Counted from the stretch's first letter, positions 53,070 to 62,777 are shown. The stretch: DNA of 64,000 nt from Shinisaurus crocodilurus (GCA_021292165.1 JAHFWL010000225.1:1-64000), one strand, 5' to 3'. Notes: generated by a model from the letters alone, not told the origin. A program made the numbers and translations.

Positions 53070-53385
53070 TATCTCAAGGGTTTTTTGTTTTTTTGTATAT
53101 TTATAGTATTTCAGGAAATGCTTGTCAAACCCAAGTGGTTTTTGAGGTGAGCAGGACCCTGCTCTCCCATTTGTAAAATCAGCTGACGATACCTCAAACA
53201 CAATGGTTCCATACATGCCCTTACTATCATGCACTCCCATGCATGCACTTCATATCTCAAGGGTGCTCTTTTGTTTTTACATTACAAGCAATGCTTGCCA
53301 AATCCAGGGCTGCTCACCCATCTGTAATATCAGCTGATAACACCTGAAACACTATGGTTTCACACATGCATGCACATATTCAACT
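53070..53385. repeat. Tandem duplication of about 150-180 bp
   Basis: Two diverged units: 53072-53245 and 53249-53385 both run 'atctcaaggg', 'aatgcttg(t/c)caaa(c/t)cca', 'aatcagctga(c/t)(g/a)a' / 'atatcagctgataacacctg', and 'tatggtttcacacatgcatg'. The unit does not match any repeat family seen here. Confidence 0.75.
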
Positions 53386-54454
53386 GTCAGTCATCTATAT
53401 GATGTATTCAGATGTTTGTCTTACTGCACACAGGGAATGGGATTGTTGGACCTACTGTGTGCGTTCACACATACATGCGAGAAAAACTCTGAGCATCCAC
53501 CTCAGAAGATAGGAGAAGATAAATGAGAGTTTGCTGCTCTTCTTCTCCCCCCCCCTTTTTTTTTTTGAAAGGAGGTTTTTAAAAATAATAATAATAGGGT
53601 TTTAGCGCTCTTGTCTCCTTCAAGGTAAAATCCATTAAAAGAGAGCCTTACATCTGTGAGAGTGGAAAATGTTGAGCTGCTTCTTTTTGCAGTAAAACCG
53701 TTTGAAGAAGAGAGTTGCTTTCTTTTCTCTTCTTTTTTCTCAGAGGTTTTTTTGTTTTGTTTTTATTTCGCTCCCCGCCATCAGCCTTCTTCCCTTGTTG
53801 TGTCAAAACATTTCAGACGGGCACGGTTTGTCCTTTGCATCAGTTAGAACAATGTGTCTTAGGCGTCACTTTATGTATTTTAGAAGAAGTCTTTATTATA
53901 CAGCACTGCACTAAGTAGAGAGTCCATTAAGGAATGTGTATTGAATACAAGCATATAGCTGATGAAATAACACCCACATAGAACTTGCTCAAGGACACCC
54001 ATCACAAAGACAAATGCAAGGGTGCAGAGTGAAGACTGTCGTAGTTAAAATACAACAGGAAATGATGTACTTCGTATATCTGTTTTCCACCTCGGTGCTC
54101 ACTGAGCGAAGAGGAGAGCTCTGAAGAGTCTGAACACAGAAAGTAATGGAGCAAATAATCCCCAGTCAATTCTATGGGAGACGGGGTGGGGCTGGGGCCT
54201 CCCATCAGGAAAAGTGGAGGGAGGGAGACATTCTGCCAACCCAGCAAAATCCTGGATTTTTAATTGGAACCATAGTAATCATTTCAAAGGTCTGGAAGGG
54301 GTTGTACAATGGTCATCTTCTACCTCTGCTACAAGGCTACCCTAGCTGTCACTAAACATCTTTCAGATAACATTAAATCCAGGGTCTGCATTCAAAGCCT
54401 GGGATGAAAATAACTGCAAAGTATGTAAATAAAGTATTTAATGAAATAACCTGA
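53386..54454. promoter_or_regulatory. No gene; repeat-poor, possible regulatory DNA
   Basis: 53590-53950 is repeat-free except for T-rich runs (tcaaggtaaaatccattaaa, 'tgtcaaaacatttcagacgg'). It may hold a conserved element. 53950-54454 is unassigned. Confidence 0.3.
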
Positions 54455-54870
54455 TATTTATTTATTTATTTATTTCATTTTTATACCGCCCAATAGCTGA
54501 AGCTCTCTGGGCGGTTTACAGCAATTAAACAAGACAGTCCCTGCCCGCGGGCTTACATTCTAAAAAGACACGACACACAAGGAAAAACGAATTGGGAGGG
54601 AAGAAGGGGGAATATTAATGAATACTCCTGGCAGGGCTGGTGGAATGGCCCTGCGCTCCCTCTCTTTTCCCTCTGCACAGCCTGCTGGAATGGCTGCTGC
54701 TGGTGGCAGTTGAGGGAGGAGGAGCCTTCAGGAGGGCGGCCTTTCAGCGGGGCTGGTGGAATGGCCCTGCGCTCCCTCTCATCTCCCTCCTCTCAGCCTC
54801 AGATATAGACCTGCCCGACTGTTGCGAGCTTCTTCTGAAGTCAGAGCGCTCCTACCTTCTGAGATGAGGC
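54455..54870 (-). mobile_element. L2 3' region with internal duplication
   Basis: (ATTT)n, then 'ataccgcccaatagctgaag' and 'ctctctgggcggtttacag' (antisense L2 end), and 'tccctgcccgcgggcttaca'. 54633-54664 and 54750-54781 repeat 'ggctggtggaatggccctgc' and the following 'gctccctctc', a 117-bp period seen twice. Confidence 0.7.
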
Positions 54871-54942
54871 GGTTAGTGACAAAAGACACATCCTCCAGTA
54901 GCAACTCATCTCTGGAACTCTTTATCTTTTCCCCAAGCATAA

Positions 54943-55080
54943 GGATGCAATCCTATGCAAGTTTAGATAGAGAAAAGACCTACAACTCCCAGCATGCCCC
55001 AGCCATCTATGCTGGCTGGGGCATGTTGGGAGTTCTAGGCCTTTTCTCTGTCTAAAATTGAGTAGGATTGTACTTTAAGT
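54943..55080. mobile_element. Palindromic MITE with GCAATCCTATG-type ends
   Basis: Outer words 'gatgcaatcctatgcaag' and 'gagtaggattgtactt' are inverted. Inner arms 'agagaaaagacctacaact' and 'agttctaggccttttctct' continue the pairing to a centre 'gccatctatgctggc'. It links the palindromic hAT-like arm text with the end sequence of MITE-GC. Confidence 0.75.
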
Positions 55081-55084
55081 CTTG

Positions 55085-55290
55085 GTCTCTGATGGTTTAT
55101 AGGAAACAACTAAAAACTCTGCTTTTTAAAATTTATCTTTTAATGGGGGTTGGCGTGTGCTGCTGATGTGGATTCATTTCTTGCGTTTATCTGTGGACTT
55201 GTAGTAATGGTTTTCACATTATTGTTAGCCACCTCGAGTATCCTTGTGATTGAGAAAGGCAGGATATGAATATTTTAAATACATAAATGA
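55085..55290 (+). mobile_element. LINE 3' end, family uncertain
   Basis: 'actaaaaactctgctttt' then a T-rich stretch and the end 'agccacctcgagtatccttg' / 'aggcaggatatgaatatttt', the general form of CR1/L2-type 3' ends. Confidence 0.5.
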
Positions 55291-56476
55291 GTCAGTTCCA
55301 GAAATGGCAATGCCCAATTTGAAAATAGGCAAAGGGTCTTGAAGAGGTTTGGGGCAGCCATTTCTCATTTGCATATATGTATCAATTGGGGAAGAGTAAC
55401 ATCAGTGGCCAGAGCTACAAAGCCATTTGTATTTTAGGGTTAACACCCATGGTGATGGCTAGGAAGGATCTTTATGCTTCCCATATTATGTGAGCCTAAA
55501 AGGGGGGGGGGGCATTTCTGATACTGTACAAGTGTAAACCGGTTTTCTTAGGAGGAATAATTAAAAACTTAAAAGGATTAGTTTTTTTTAAAAAAAGATT
55601 TGTTTTTCTTCCTGAGCTAAAATAAGAAAGCTCTGTCTGGACGTGGAAATGAATGCAAAGATACTGCATAAACTATTAGAAAGAATGATAGAACCATTGC
55701 ACTGATTAATGGCTGCATTCAGTAGCATTAAAGAAAATTTATGTTAGAGCAACTGTCACTAAAAACATTAATTAATCAAAGGCACTTGCACACTGGTCTC
55801 TAATTTGATTTCTATTAGTGAGCCATCAATACTACATTAGCTAATCCTTGTGTTTAATGACAATCAAGAACACTCCCCCATCCACCCGCAAAACAGGAGC
55901 CCAGTAAACTTTCTAATTCACCTTATTATTGACTCATCTTGGATTTTGATGGTATTCCTGCAGATTAATATTTATCAGCCCTGAGCAGCCCATAATCATC
56001 TAATGAGCAACTCAAAGCCAAGCCCAACTCTAATTGTTCCAGAGTAATATCCTCTCATGGTCTCCAAACTTCACTTTTTAAGTGAATTTCCCTTCTTCCA
56101 TGTATTGGTCAGTAAGCTGCACAGAGATGGCCCCAGTCATGTAATGGGATGCTGATGCAATCAGTTGTCAGGGCTGAGCCACTAGGGAGGGGTCAGAGAA
56201 AAGAAGGAGCAGTGGTGCAGCCAAAGCCAAGGACCCTACAGCCTACCCCCCCACCACAAATTATCACCCAGCAGATGATTGGGCCAGCAGCAAACAGGCC
56301 CAGCTGACATCAGCACCAGGGCCAGCATTGGCATGCTGGAGCCCACAATGGCATGCTGGAGCATTGAGGCCGCTTGCCATGGGACCCTTTCTTCTTATGG
56401 AGTGGCTGGCATGGTTACAGATGCTAACAGATGCTAAACTTTAACAATAAAGTTTACTTTCAAAAGATATGTCGGG
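55291..56476. promoter_or_regulatory. No gene; strong candidate conserved element at 55640-56060
   Basis: 55640-56060 is free of repeats and dense in TAAT-core words: 'aacattaattaatcaaagg', 'tctaatttgatttctattag', 'cattagctaatccttgtgtt', 'gcagattaatatttatcag' and 'cataatcatctaatgagc'. 55291-55640 and 56060-56476 are unassigned, with a G run at about 55502. Confidence 0.4.
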
Positions 56477-56806
56477 ATGTATGATAATTTAAATTCATTT
56501 CAGTTCATTTTTGACCACAGTCTACCCAGTAGTTGGGCACCTCCTGGCACCATACCAGGACCCGGATGCAATCTGTGGACAATGTCTGTACATTTCGGAG
56601 CATGTGATGCAATTCACAGAACAACAACAAAGATGCATTTGAAAAATGCTCATGAAAAATGTGCACTTTTGAAAAATCCACAGAAATCTGGTTAAATCAG
56701 TGGGAGAAAAATGTGCACATTTTGAAAAGGCGCAAAATTGATGTGTGCATTTGGAAAAATGTGCATGAAAACATGCATACATTTTTGTGCAGAGAGGAAA
56801 AAGCAA
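56477..56806. mobile_element. MITE-AT copy
   Basis: 'gtacatttcggagcatgtga' and 'tgcaattcacagaacaac' match 36870-36910 and, inverted, 63170-63215. The body repeats 'aaaatgtgcacatttt'-like palindromic words. The ends are not resolved. Confidence 0.6.
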
Positions 56807-56807
56807 C

Positions 56808-57049
56808 TTATTTATTTATTTATTTATTATATTTATACCCCACCTTTTTTCCTGCAAGGAACCCAAGACGGCTTACATAATCCTCCTCCTCTCCATTTTA
56901 TCCTCACAACAACAACCCTGTGAGGTAGGTTAGGCTGAGAGGCAGTGACTGCCCCAAAGTCACCCAGTGAGTTTCATGGCCGAGCGGGGACTAGAACCCG
57001 GATCTCCCGAGTCCCAGTCCAACACTCTCACCACTACGCCACACTGGCT
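56808..57049 (-). mobile_element. SINE-T, antisense full-length copy
   Basis: From (ATTT)n through 'aaggaacccaagacggctta', inverted core, 'ctagaacccggatctcccga' and 'ccactacgccacactggct'. Both Pol III boxes are recognisable on the minus strand. Confidence 0.92.
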
Positions 57050-57060
57050 GTTATTTGTTT

Positions 57061-57231
57061 CATAGATTCATAGATCATAGAGTTGGAAGGAGCCTACAAG
57101 GCTATCGAGTCCAACCCCCTGCTCAATGCAGGAAACTAGAGGAGGGGTCTCCCATCCAAGTAACAACCAGGCTTGACCCTGCTTAGCTTTCCACGCTCAG
57201 ACAAGCTGAGCCAGCGTAAGCCACAGGCCTG
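57061..57231 (-). mobile_element. SINE-5S, antisense copy
   Basis: Read on the minus strand: 'aggcctgtggcttacgctgg', 'ggaaagctaagcagggtc', 'gttacttggatgggagac' (the 5S-like box), 'ccctcctctagtttcctgc' and 'ggactcgatagccttgtagg', ending 'atgatctatgaatctatga'. It is head to tail with an antisense SINE-T. Similar words 'ctgttatttgttt' and 'ctgttatttattg' flank it. Confidence 0.87.
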
Positions 57232-58200
57232 TTTATTGTTTACCTGTTATTTATTGTGTTTTTAATTATGACGTTGCAAGCAGCACTGGGCATCTTTTTA
57301 AGATGGAAGTGTGGGATTTCAATGTTTAAAGTAATTAAAAATAAAATAAAAATCACTCCCAAAGTAGATGCATTGAGTTCCTGAATCAGCGGCACTCTCC
57401 TGTGAATGACTGCTTCCCTGGATTGCTCAGATGCATGGCTGGATCTTCCAGTGGTAATTAAAAAAGATTTGATAATAGAATACTAGTCTACTTCCAATGA
57501 AGGGCCAACACAGTGTTCAGCCGTAGTTCCCTCCATAAACTAGCGGTAAAGTGCAAATGCAAACCATATTGACGTTTCCTCTGTTCTACTGTATTCCTTT
57601 CTCAGCAAACATGTTGATGATTTCAGTACATTGCCTCCAATCAGTTCCACTGATGATGCCACTGTCCAATGTAATAGCATTTCAATATTGATTTTCTAGA
57701 CGGTTCTAAATAATGCTGTCATATTAATAACCTCCAAGGCATTCATGGGGTCAGGCTCCATGTATCTTCCTTAAGATAACACAATTGCAATGATCACCAT
57801 TCTTCAGAAGGCTCCAGGTCAACAGCATGTTATTTAACCGAACAGATTATTACATAAACAGCTTGGGCTGTCAATATGTTACATTGATATATCATTTCGT
57901 TTAGTGCAATGTAATGTTGTTGCTTAAAAAAAAGAAGAGTTGGTATGTGCATCTTTCTGTTGTAGTACTTACTGTGCAGCTATGGAGAATAGTAATATGA
58001 TGGACACATCTACACTGCCACCCTTATCACGTCCCATTTTCTTTCACTTTCGTCCCACCTTGTCCTGGTAGTATGGTCCATTTCTCACATTACCTAGAGC
58101 AAATATCCAATTTTTGCTCTAAAACTGCACCTAAGAAGGTCTGCAACATGTGGGTAGGGCAGATAGTGTGGTTACATACATAGCATACTAGCAACGCCCA
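57232..58200. promoter_or_regulatory. No gene; candidate conserved element at 57400-57930
   Basis: 57400-57930 is repeat-free and balanced, with 'cagtggtaattaaaaaagat', 'gtgcaaatgcaaaccatatt', 'gtaatagcatttcaatattg' and 'gtcaatatgttacattgat'. 57232-57400 is AT-rich and 57930-58200 unassigned. Confidence 0.35.
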
Positions 58201-58201
58201 C

Positions 58202-58715
58202 TAGGGATGTGTGTGAGAGGAATCCAATACGGGGGTGAAAATCCGATGGATTTTCATGATTTGGCCCCCTTGATTCCAGTTCAGCAGCCCTGCACTGGTA
58301 CCAACCTGCTAAGATGCAAGTTGAGCCAGCTCACAGACTTCTGTCTCTAGGACAGGTTGTGGTTTGTGCATTTAAAAAAAAATGCTAAGAAGATTGTGAA
58401 TCTAGCGCGATTGGCCGATTTTACACAGATCTCACTAGATCCGCATGCTTTTCGGGTGCTGATTTGCGAAAAACAGGCAAAATACCGTGATTTATGCCAT
58501 TTGCATAAAGTGATGCAAATGGTGCAAATAGCGCCATTTGTGCAAATTTCTTTCGTGTTTAAAGAAATATGCAAACCGCTGCCTGTCTTAGAGATGGAAG
58601 TACACAGAAACCCCCAACACAGCCTGTTTCTGATCATCAGATTGGAAATAGGCAGGAAGTCTGTCGAACTCAAGCGAGACGGACTTCCCCATGTCAGCAC
58701 ATCCCTAATTCCAGC
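58202..58715. mobile_element. MITE-AT-like element with TAGGGATGTG ends
   Basis: Left end TAGGGATGTGTG and right end CAGCACATCCCTA are inverted. The interior has repeated 'tttgcataaagtgatgcaaa' / 'gcgccatttgtgcaaattt' words, giving long but meaningless frames on both strands. No target duplication was found. Confidence 0.6.
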
Positions 58716-58764
58716 TCCATTTGGGGATCTGTTGCTAGCATGGCACATGACCATGTGATTTATT

Positions 58765-59345
58765 ATTTCTTTTTATTTAACGTTTTTATAAATTGCTTTG
58801 AGGGCCCACTGGGGCCCTCAAAGTGATGTCCAATTTATAGTAACATCACAATAATACACTAAAATCACAACAAAAGGAAACAGAAACAAAATATTCTTTA
58901 AAACAGGAGCAGGCAAGATTAAAATCCATCAGGGGCCTGAAGAAATGGTAAATTGAACATTAATTGTACATCGCCCAGGGTGGCCGGGTGGCCGGCCAGA
59001 TGGGCAATTAATAAATATAAGAAATAAATAAATAAATAAAGCCATTACTGCCTGTCTAAAATTCAATAGGGATGGAGCCAAACCGACTTCCCTCAGAAGG
59101 GAATTCGATAACTGGGGTGCTGCTACTGAAAAGGCCCTGTCTCTAGCCTCTCTTGTTGTTGGGTCATACAACAGATCCTTTGATGAAAATCACAGATTAC
59201 AGGCAGACCCATATAGGAGGAGGCAGTCTTTCAGATATGCCGACCCCAAGCCATTTAGGGTTTTATACCTCATAACCAGCACCCTGAATTGGGCTCCCAT
59301 AGGCCCCCAACCCTGCAACAATGCCATACAGCAATGGATTAATCA
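58765..59345 (-). mobile_element. L2-type LINE, antisense, with nested L2 end
   Basis: 58765-58935 and 59041-59345 are parts of one antisense LINE. The minus frame near 59171 reads RDRAFSVAAPQLSNSLLREV, and the UTR gives 'accctgaattgggctcccat'. A plus-strand L2 terminus (58937-59040) interrupts it. Confidence 0.7.
58937..59040 (+). mobile_element. L2 3' terminus nested in antisense L2
   Basis: 'acatcgcccagggtggccgg', 'ggccagatgggcaatt' and (AAAT)n tail. It is a 100-bp 5'-truncated insertion of the same family as 29448. Confidence 0.85.
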
Positions 59346-59529
59346 CCTGGGAGGGAGGAATACAATTTTCCAGTACAAAATATTGCATTTTGAGTGTTCA
59401 GAAAATATGGTGTTGAGAAGTGCAACATCAAGGGAAGATGCGTAGGGTGTTTGCAACCAAGAAGTAACAAATATGGTCTGCAAACAGGCATCAGCTCCGG
59501 AAAATTTATATATATAATAATATATATAT

Positions 59530-60000
59530 ATATCATTTCATTTCATTTCTCTATCGCCCAATAGCTGAAGCTCTCTGGGTGGGTCACAGCAATTCACAAA
59601 ACACAGATGCAGTAATAAAATACAGCATAAAATAGAGAGATAATAAAATACAGTAATACCTTGGATTGCAAGTAACTTGGTCTGAGAGCATTTTGCAGGA
59701 CAAGCAAATTTTTTAAAAATTTTTTGACTTGATAAACGAGTAAGGTCTTGCGAGACAAGTAGTGTAGGGATGTAACCGCTTGCCTCGAGCGAGCGTAGCG
59801 GGCCGAAATCGGCCCCGCTCACACCCGCCAGAGACTTGCTTTGATATAAGAGTGTTTTGGATTACAAACACGGTTCCGGAAGGAATTATGCTTGCAATCC
59901 AAGGTATTACTGTACAGTATAAGATTTCAATATTCAAAATTTAAAACAGATTAAGCAAGCTAAAACAATTTCAAAAAAAAACACTAGACCTGTTGAAACA
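59530..60000 (-). mobile_element. L2 3' end, antisense, split by Tigger MITE
   Basis: 'ctatcgcccaatagctgaag' and 'ctctctgggtgggtcacagc' at 59550-59590, and the A-rich UTR continues after the MITE (59913-60000). Confidence 0.8.
59651..59912. mobile_element. Tigger-like MITE, copy 3
   Basis: CAGTAATACCTTGGATTGCA and its inverted end TGCAATCCAAGGTATTACTG with TA on both sides (59649-59650, 59913-59914). 262 bp, almost the same as copy 1 including the CpG-rich middle 'gcctcgagcgagcgtagcgg'. Confidence 0.9.
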
Positions 60001-60038
60001 GCTGATATGTCCCATCGTATGCCATTAAATTATAAATA

Positions 60039-60207
60039 CAGTATTTTTCCATGTATAAGACTATACTTTTTCCTAAAATTGTTAGACTAAAAATTGAGGG
60101 TCGTCTTATACACGGAAGTAAGCCAAGGAGAGAACCGCGCAGTTGCGAAACTGCCCAGTGGGGGGGCGTCTTATACATGGGGGCGTCTTACAGACGGAAA
60201 AATACGG
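60039..60207. mobile_element. TA-flanked 169-bp MITE
   Basis: Ends CAGTATTTTTCCATGTATAAGAC (first 20 shared) and the inverted GTCTTACAGACGGAAAAATACGG, with TA at 60037-60038 and 60208-60209. The interior repeats 'gtcttatacacgg' / 'gtcttatacatgg'. The TA target points to Tc1-mariner. Confidence 0.8.
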
Positions 60208-60216
60208 TATACACGT

Positions 60217-60253
<37 letters not shown>

Positions 60254-60634
60254 TGTATGTGTGTGTAACAGTTTCCTTTCACTGCTGATACTTGATCATT
60301 ATCACTGGTTAAGGGTGCAATCCCATGGCCTCCTGACATTGTCGGGGTGTGTGTGTAGGATTATTCAGAGTCCCAGCTCCGAGAGCCTCTGAGGTCCTCC
60401 AACCACGGAGCTGGGACTCCGAATGCCCCGAATGCCCCCGCCCTGTCCCCCTCGCAGCCAGCACAAAAGAACCAGGCCGGCTGCATCTCCGAGGTTGGCA
60501 ATTGACCTCGGACAGGGCTAAAGCGGGCGGGGGAAACGGCTGACGCCATATCCAAACCGCACCCCAGCCTCCCCCTCCGCGGCACCTCATCTAGTTGGCC
60601 AAAGACAGCTGTATAGATGAAATACAGGGCACAA

Positions 60635-61187
60635 TTGTAAAAACGTACTGGATTTTTGGCGAGAGGTTTTTACAGAAACATTGAAAATTATTGGTCTTAA
60701 TCTAGAGGTCTGTCCAAAACTAGCATTGTTATCAATAACGGAGAAGCTTATTTGCGACCAAAATACGAAGGAGTTAATTGTAAACTTGTTAACTGCGGCC
60801 AGGCTAATGATAGTGAGGAAGTGGAAAGTACAACATGTTTTCCTAATAACTGACTGGTATAAGGAAGTTTGGGATATAGCCCTAAACAATAAACTAACTT
60901 GTAGTATCAAATGCAGAAAAGGACTGTTAAAGAAGAATAATTTTAAGGATATATGGAATCAATTACTAGAGTATGTATTAACAAAGGGGAAGGGGAGCAT
61001 GCCTTGTCAGGATATGTTATATTTTTGGAATTTGGAATTCATTTGATCAAGGGGATGGAAGTATATAAATTGGTCCCTTGGAGGGTGGGGGGGTGCACTT
61101 TATGATTTATTGTATGTTGTTTATGTTATATTTTTGTGTTGTTCTTGTATTTTGTTATATTTTGTCTTGAAAAAGTAAATAAAATTT

Positions 61188-61215
<28 letters not shown>
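60635..61215 (+). mobile_element. L1 LINE, 5'-truncated, 16-bp perfect TSD
   Basis: The same 16 bases (gaaatacagggcacaa) occur at 60619-60634 and 61216-61231. The body ends with a polyadenylation-like 'aataaaattt' and an A-rich (AAAAG)n tail. Exact duplication and an unbroken frame mark it as the youngest LINE insertion in the window. Confidence 0.93.
60636..61046 (+). pseudogene. L1 ORF2 C-terminus, 136 codons open
   Basis: The frame from the insertion edge carries VLDFWREVF, ARLMIVRKWK and WDIALNNKLTCSIKCRKGLL, motifs of the far C-terminal part of L1 ORF2, and stops at 61046. It has no start, endonuclease or RT, and is not functional alone. Confidence 0.88.
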
Positions 61216-61219
<4 letters not shown>

Positions 61220-61384
61220 TACAGGGCACAAGGTGTGGGGTGGTGGGAATTGCTGCCCTCACGCCCTGGATGCACGTAAGCCTCTGGGGTCGGAGGCTTA
61301 CATGCATTGAGGGTGGATGACATAGGATCCAGCCCTCCAAAATGTAAATTATAAATGTATATAAATTGTATATATACGCACACA

Positions 61385-61425
<41 letters not shown>

Positions 61426-61469
61426 CAGTTTCCTTTCATCGCTAATACTTGATAATTATGAGTGGTTAA

Positions 61470-61889
61470 AAAGTGTAGTGTCAGCTGCTTTAATTATTTT
61501 CACGCCCACAAGGAAACTTAACAGAAGATGAATTGGAATTAAGAATCAATAAAACGTGCAAGAATCAACTTTGAAGGTGTTGGGGCTGTTTCTCAAGCAT
61601 ACATTGCAGCTTGAGAAGTTTCATGAGAAGTAACAAAGATGTTGGGGGCAGAGCTCTGAGGAAATCATTATATATATATTTTAATCATGTATTTATTGAC
61701 AAGATTTGATCTCCTGCCCATCAGTTATGAACCTTCAGGGCAGTTGTCACAGTATATAATAAAAAATACAACCATGTCTAAAACCTGTGGTGCAGCCTAA
61801 AAAGGGAACAGGTTGAAAAATAGCGGTGGCTTGTTTGCTGACCAATCCACATGGTGGCATAATGTGGACATTTAAAGGCACAACTAGAT
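61470..61889. other. No gene; L2 3' terminus at about 61680-61800 (-)
   Basis: 61480-61660 is repeat-free (cagctgctttaattattttc, cattgcagcttgagaag). 61680-61800 resembles an antisense LINE end (catgtatttattgacaagat, ccttcagggcagttgtcaca). Confidence 0.45.
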
Positions 61890-62270
61890 GTTACGGTAGG
61901 GGAGCTGGTCTAGGCTTGTAAAACGAGCCTTGCTGGGGCAGAATGAGGCCGAGCATGGCCCCGCTCATGCCCCGGCGAGGCCTTACCTTCTCTTCGGGGC
62001 GGCTCGCATGCTCCGTGGAGAGCTGCCCCAGCTGCCCGATCCGGCGGAGAACCGCCCGCTGGATTCGAGAGGTCCTGTCGCGTCACTTCCGGGACCGGAA
62101 ATGACGCGACGGGACTGATCTGCGCCTGCACAGAGGCCCCGTCGCGTCATTTCCGGTCCCGGAAGTGACGCGACGGGAGGTAGGAGAGCGGTCGAGTGGC
62201 GCTGTGCGCCGCTCGAAAAAACAAGACGAGCAGGGGGCGGGGGCGGAAACGGGGCGTGCGGCGTGCCCAC
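61890..62270. promoter_or_regulatory. CpG-rich block with double palindrome, promoter-like or transposon-derived
   Basis: 62074-62113 and 62137-62178 are each palindromes around 'ttccgg', and the two are reverse complements of each other. Words 'ccggaagtgacgcgac' combine an ETS-type CCGGAAGT with a CRE-like TGACG. Flanks include 'gatccggcggagaaccgccc' and 'gtgcgccgctcgaaaaaac'. No exon or TSS evidence. It could be an unmethylated promoter or a CpG-rich fold-back transposon. Confidence 0.45.
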
Positions 62271-62280
62271 CCTTAACTTA

Positions 62281-62499
62281 ATGGCTACTGGTGACTCCTG
62301 TTTCGGTGGGGCGCCTTTTCTATTGCAGGCTTTGCAGTTTTATTCTGAACTTGACAGGAACTATCCATGGTGCTCCATGGTGGTGAACCAATTTTGGGGA
62401 TGGAGTAAAGCACCATGGATAGCTCCTATAAAGCTCCAAGTAAAGCCTGCAATGGATTAGGAGCCCCGCCGAAATAGCAGTCACCTCCAGCCTCCCCTG
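62281..62499. mobile_element. MITE-B copy, worn left end
   Basis: 'ctggtgactcctgtttcgg' and the inverted 'ccgaaatagcagtcacctcc' arms and 'ccatggtgctccatggtgg' centre match 15900. Right end CCTCCCCTG intact, left CAGTGGAGG decayed. Confidence 0.82.
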
Positions 62500-62509
62500 G
62501 ATGGATAGA

Positions 62510-62545
<36 letters not shown>

Positions 62546-62549
62546 TAGA
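62500..62549. repeat. (GATA)n-(GACA)n microsatellite
   Basis: GATA units followed by GACA units between two MITE-B copies. A class of tetranucleotide repeat often polymorphic in vertebrates. Confidence 0.95.
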
Positions 62550-62579
62550 GATCAACACATTTCGGGACTGTCCTGTCTG

Positions 62580-62777
62580 CAGGGGAGGCTGGTGACCCCT
62601 ATGTCAGTGGGGCTCCTCATCCATTGCAGTTTTTACTGTGCTGTACTCCGCCCCCCAAAATAGGTTCACCACCACGGAGCACCATGGATAGCTCCTATGA
62701 AGCTCAGAGTAAAAGCTGCAGAACCCGCAATGGGAAAGGAGCCCCACCGAAATAGGAGTCACCCCCCGCCTCCCCTG
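62580..62777. mobile_element. MITE-B copy
   Basis: Ends CAGGGGAGGCTGGTGACC and GGAGTCACCCCCCGCCTCCCCTG (inverted). Centre 'caccaccacggagcaccatg'. Flanks do not show a convincing 8-bp duplication. Confidence 0.82.

Larger units (their letters stand above)
60313..61337 (+). mobile_element. MITE-GC split by L1
   Basis: Left end GGGTGCAATCCCATGG directly after TTAA, right end GACATAGGATCCAGCCCT. It contains 'gagtcccagctccgagagc' / 'cggagctgggactccg' inverted words. A 5'-truncated L1 with its target duplication occupies 60619-61231. Confidence 0.7.
60208..61469. repeat. Duplicated (GT)n-containing segment flanking MITE-GC
   Basis: 60220-60312 and 61379-61469 each contain (GT)n, then 'taacagtttcctttca', a 'gctgatacttgatcattat' / 'gctaatacttgataattat' pair and 'gtggttaa' / 'ctggttaa'. 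The duplication extends left: 'taaattataaat' occurs before the TA MITE (60025) and again at 61343. Confidence 0.8.

Noticed and set aside
58347..58758. Two overlapping frames of about 135 codons on opposite strands
   Set aside because: They lie within an AT-rich inverted-end element full of repeated tttgcaaa-type words. Mirror frames of this kind follow from repetition.
61890..62270. Confident promoter with a downstream gene
   Set aside because: No splice donor-linked exon or convincing frame follows within the window on either strand, so it is reported only as a candidate.
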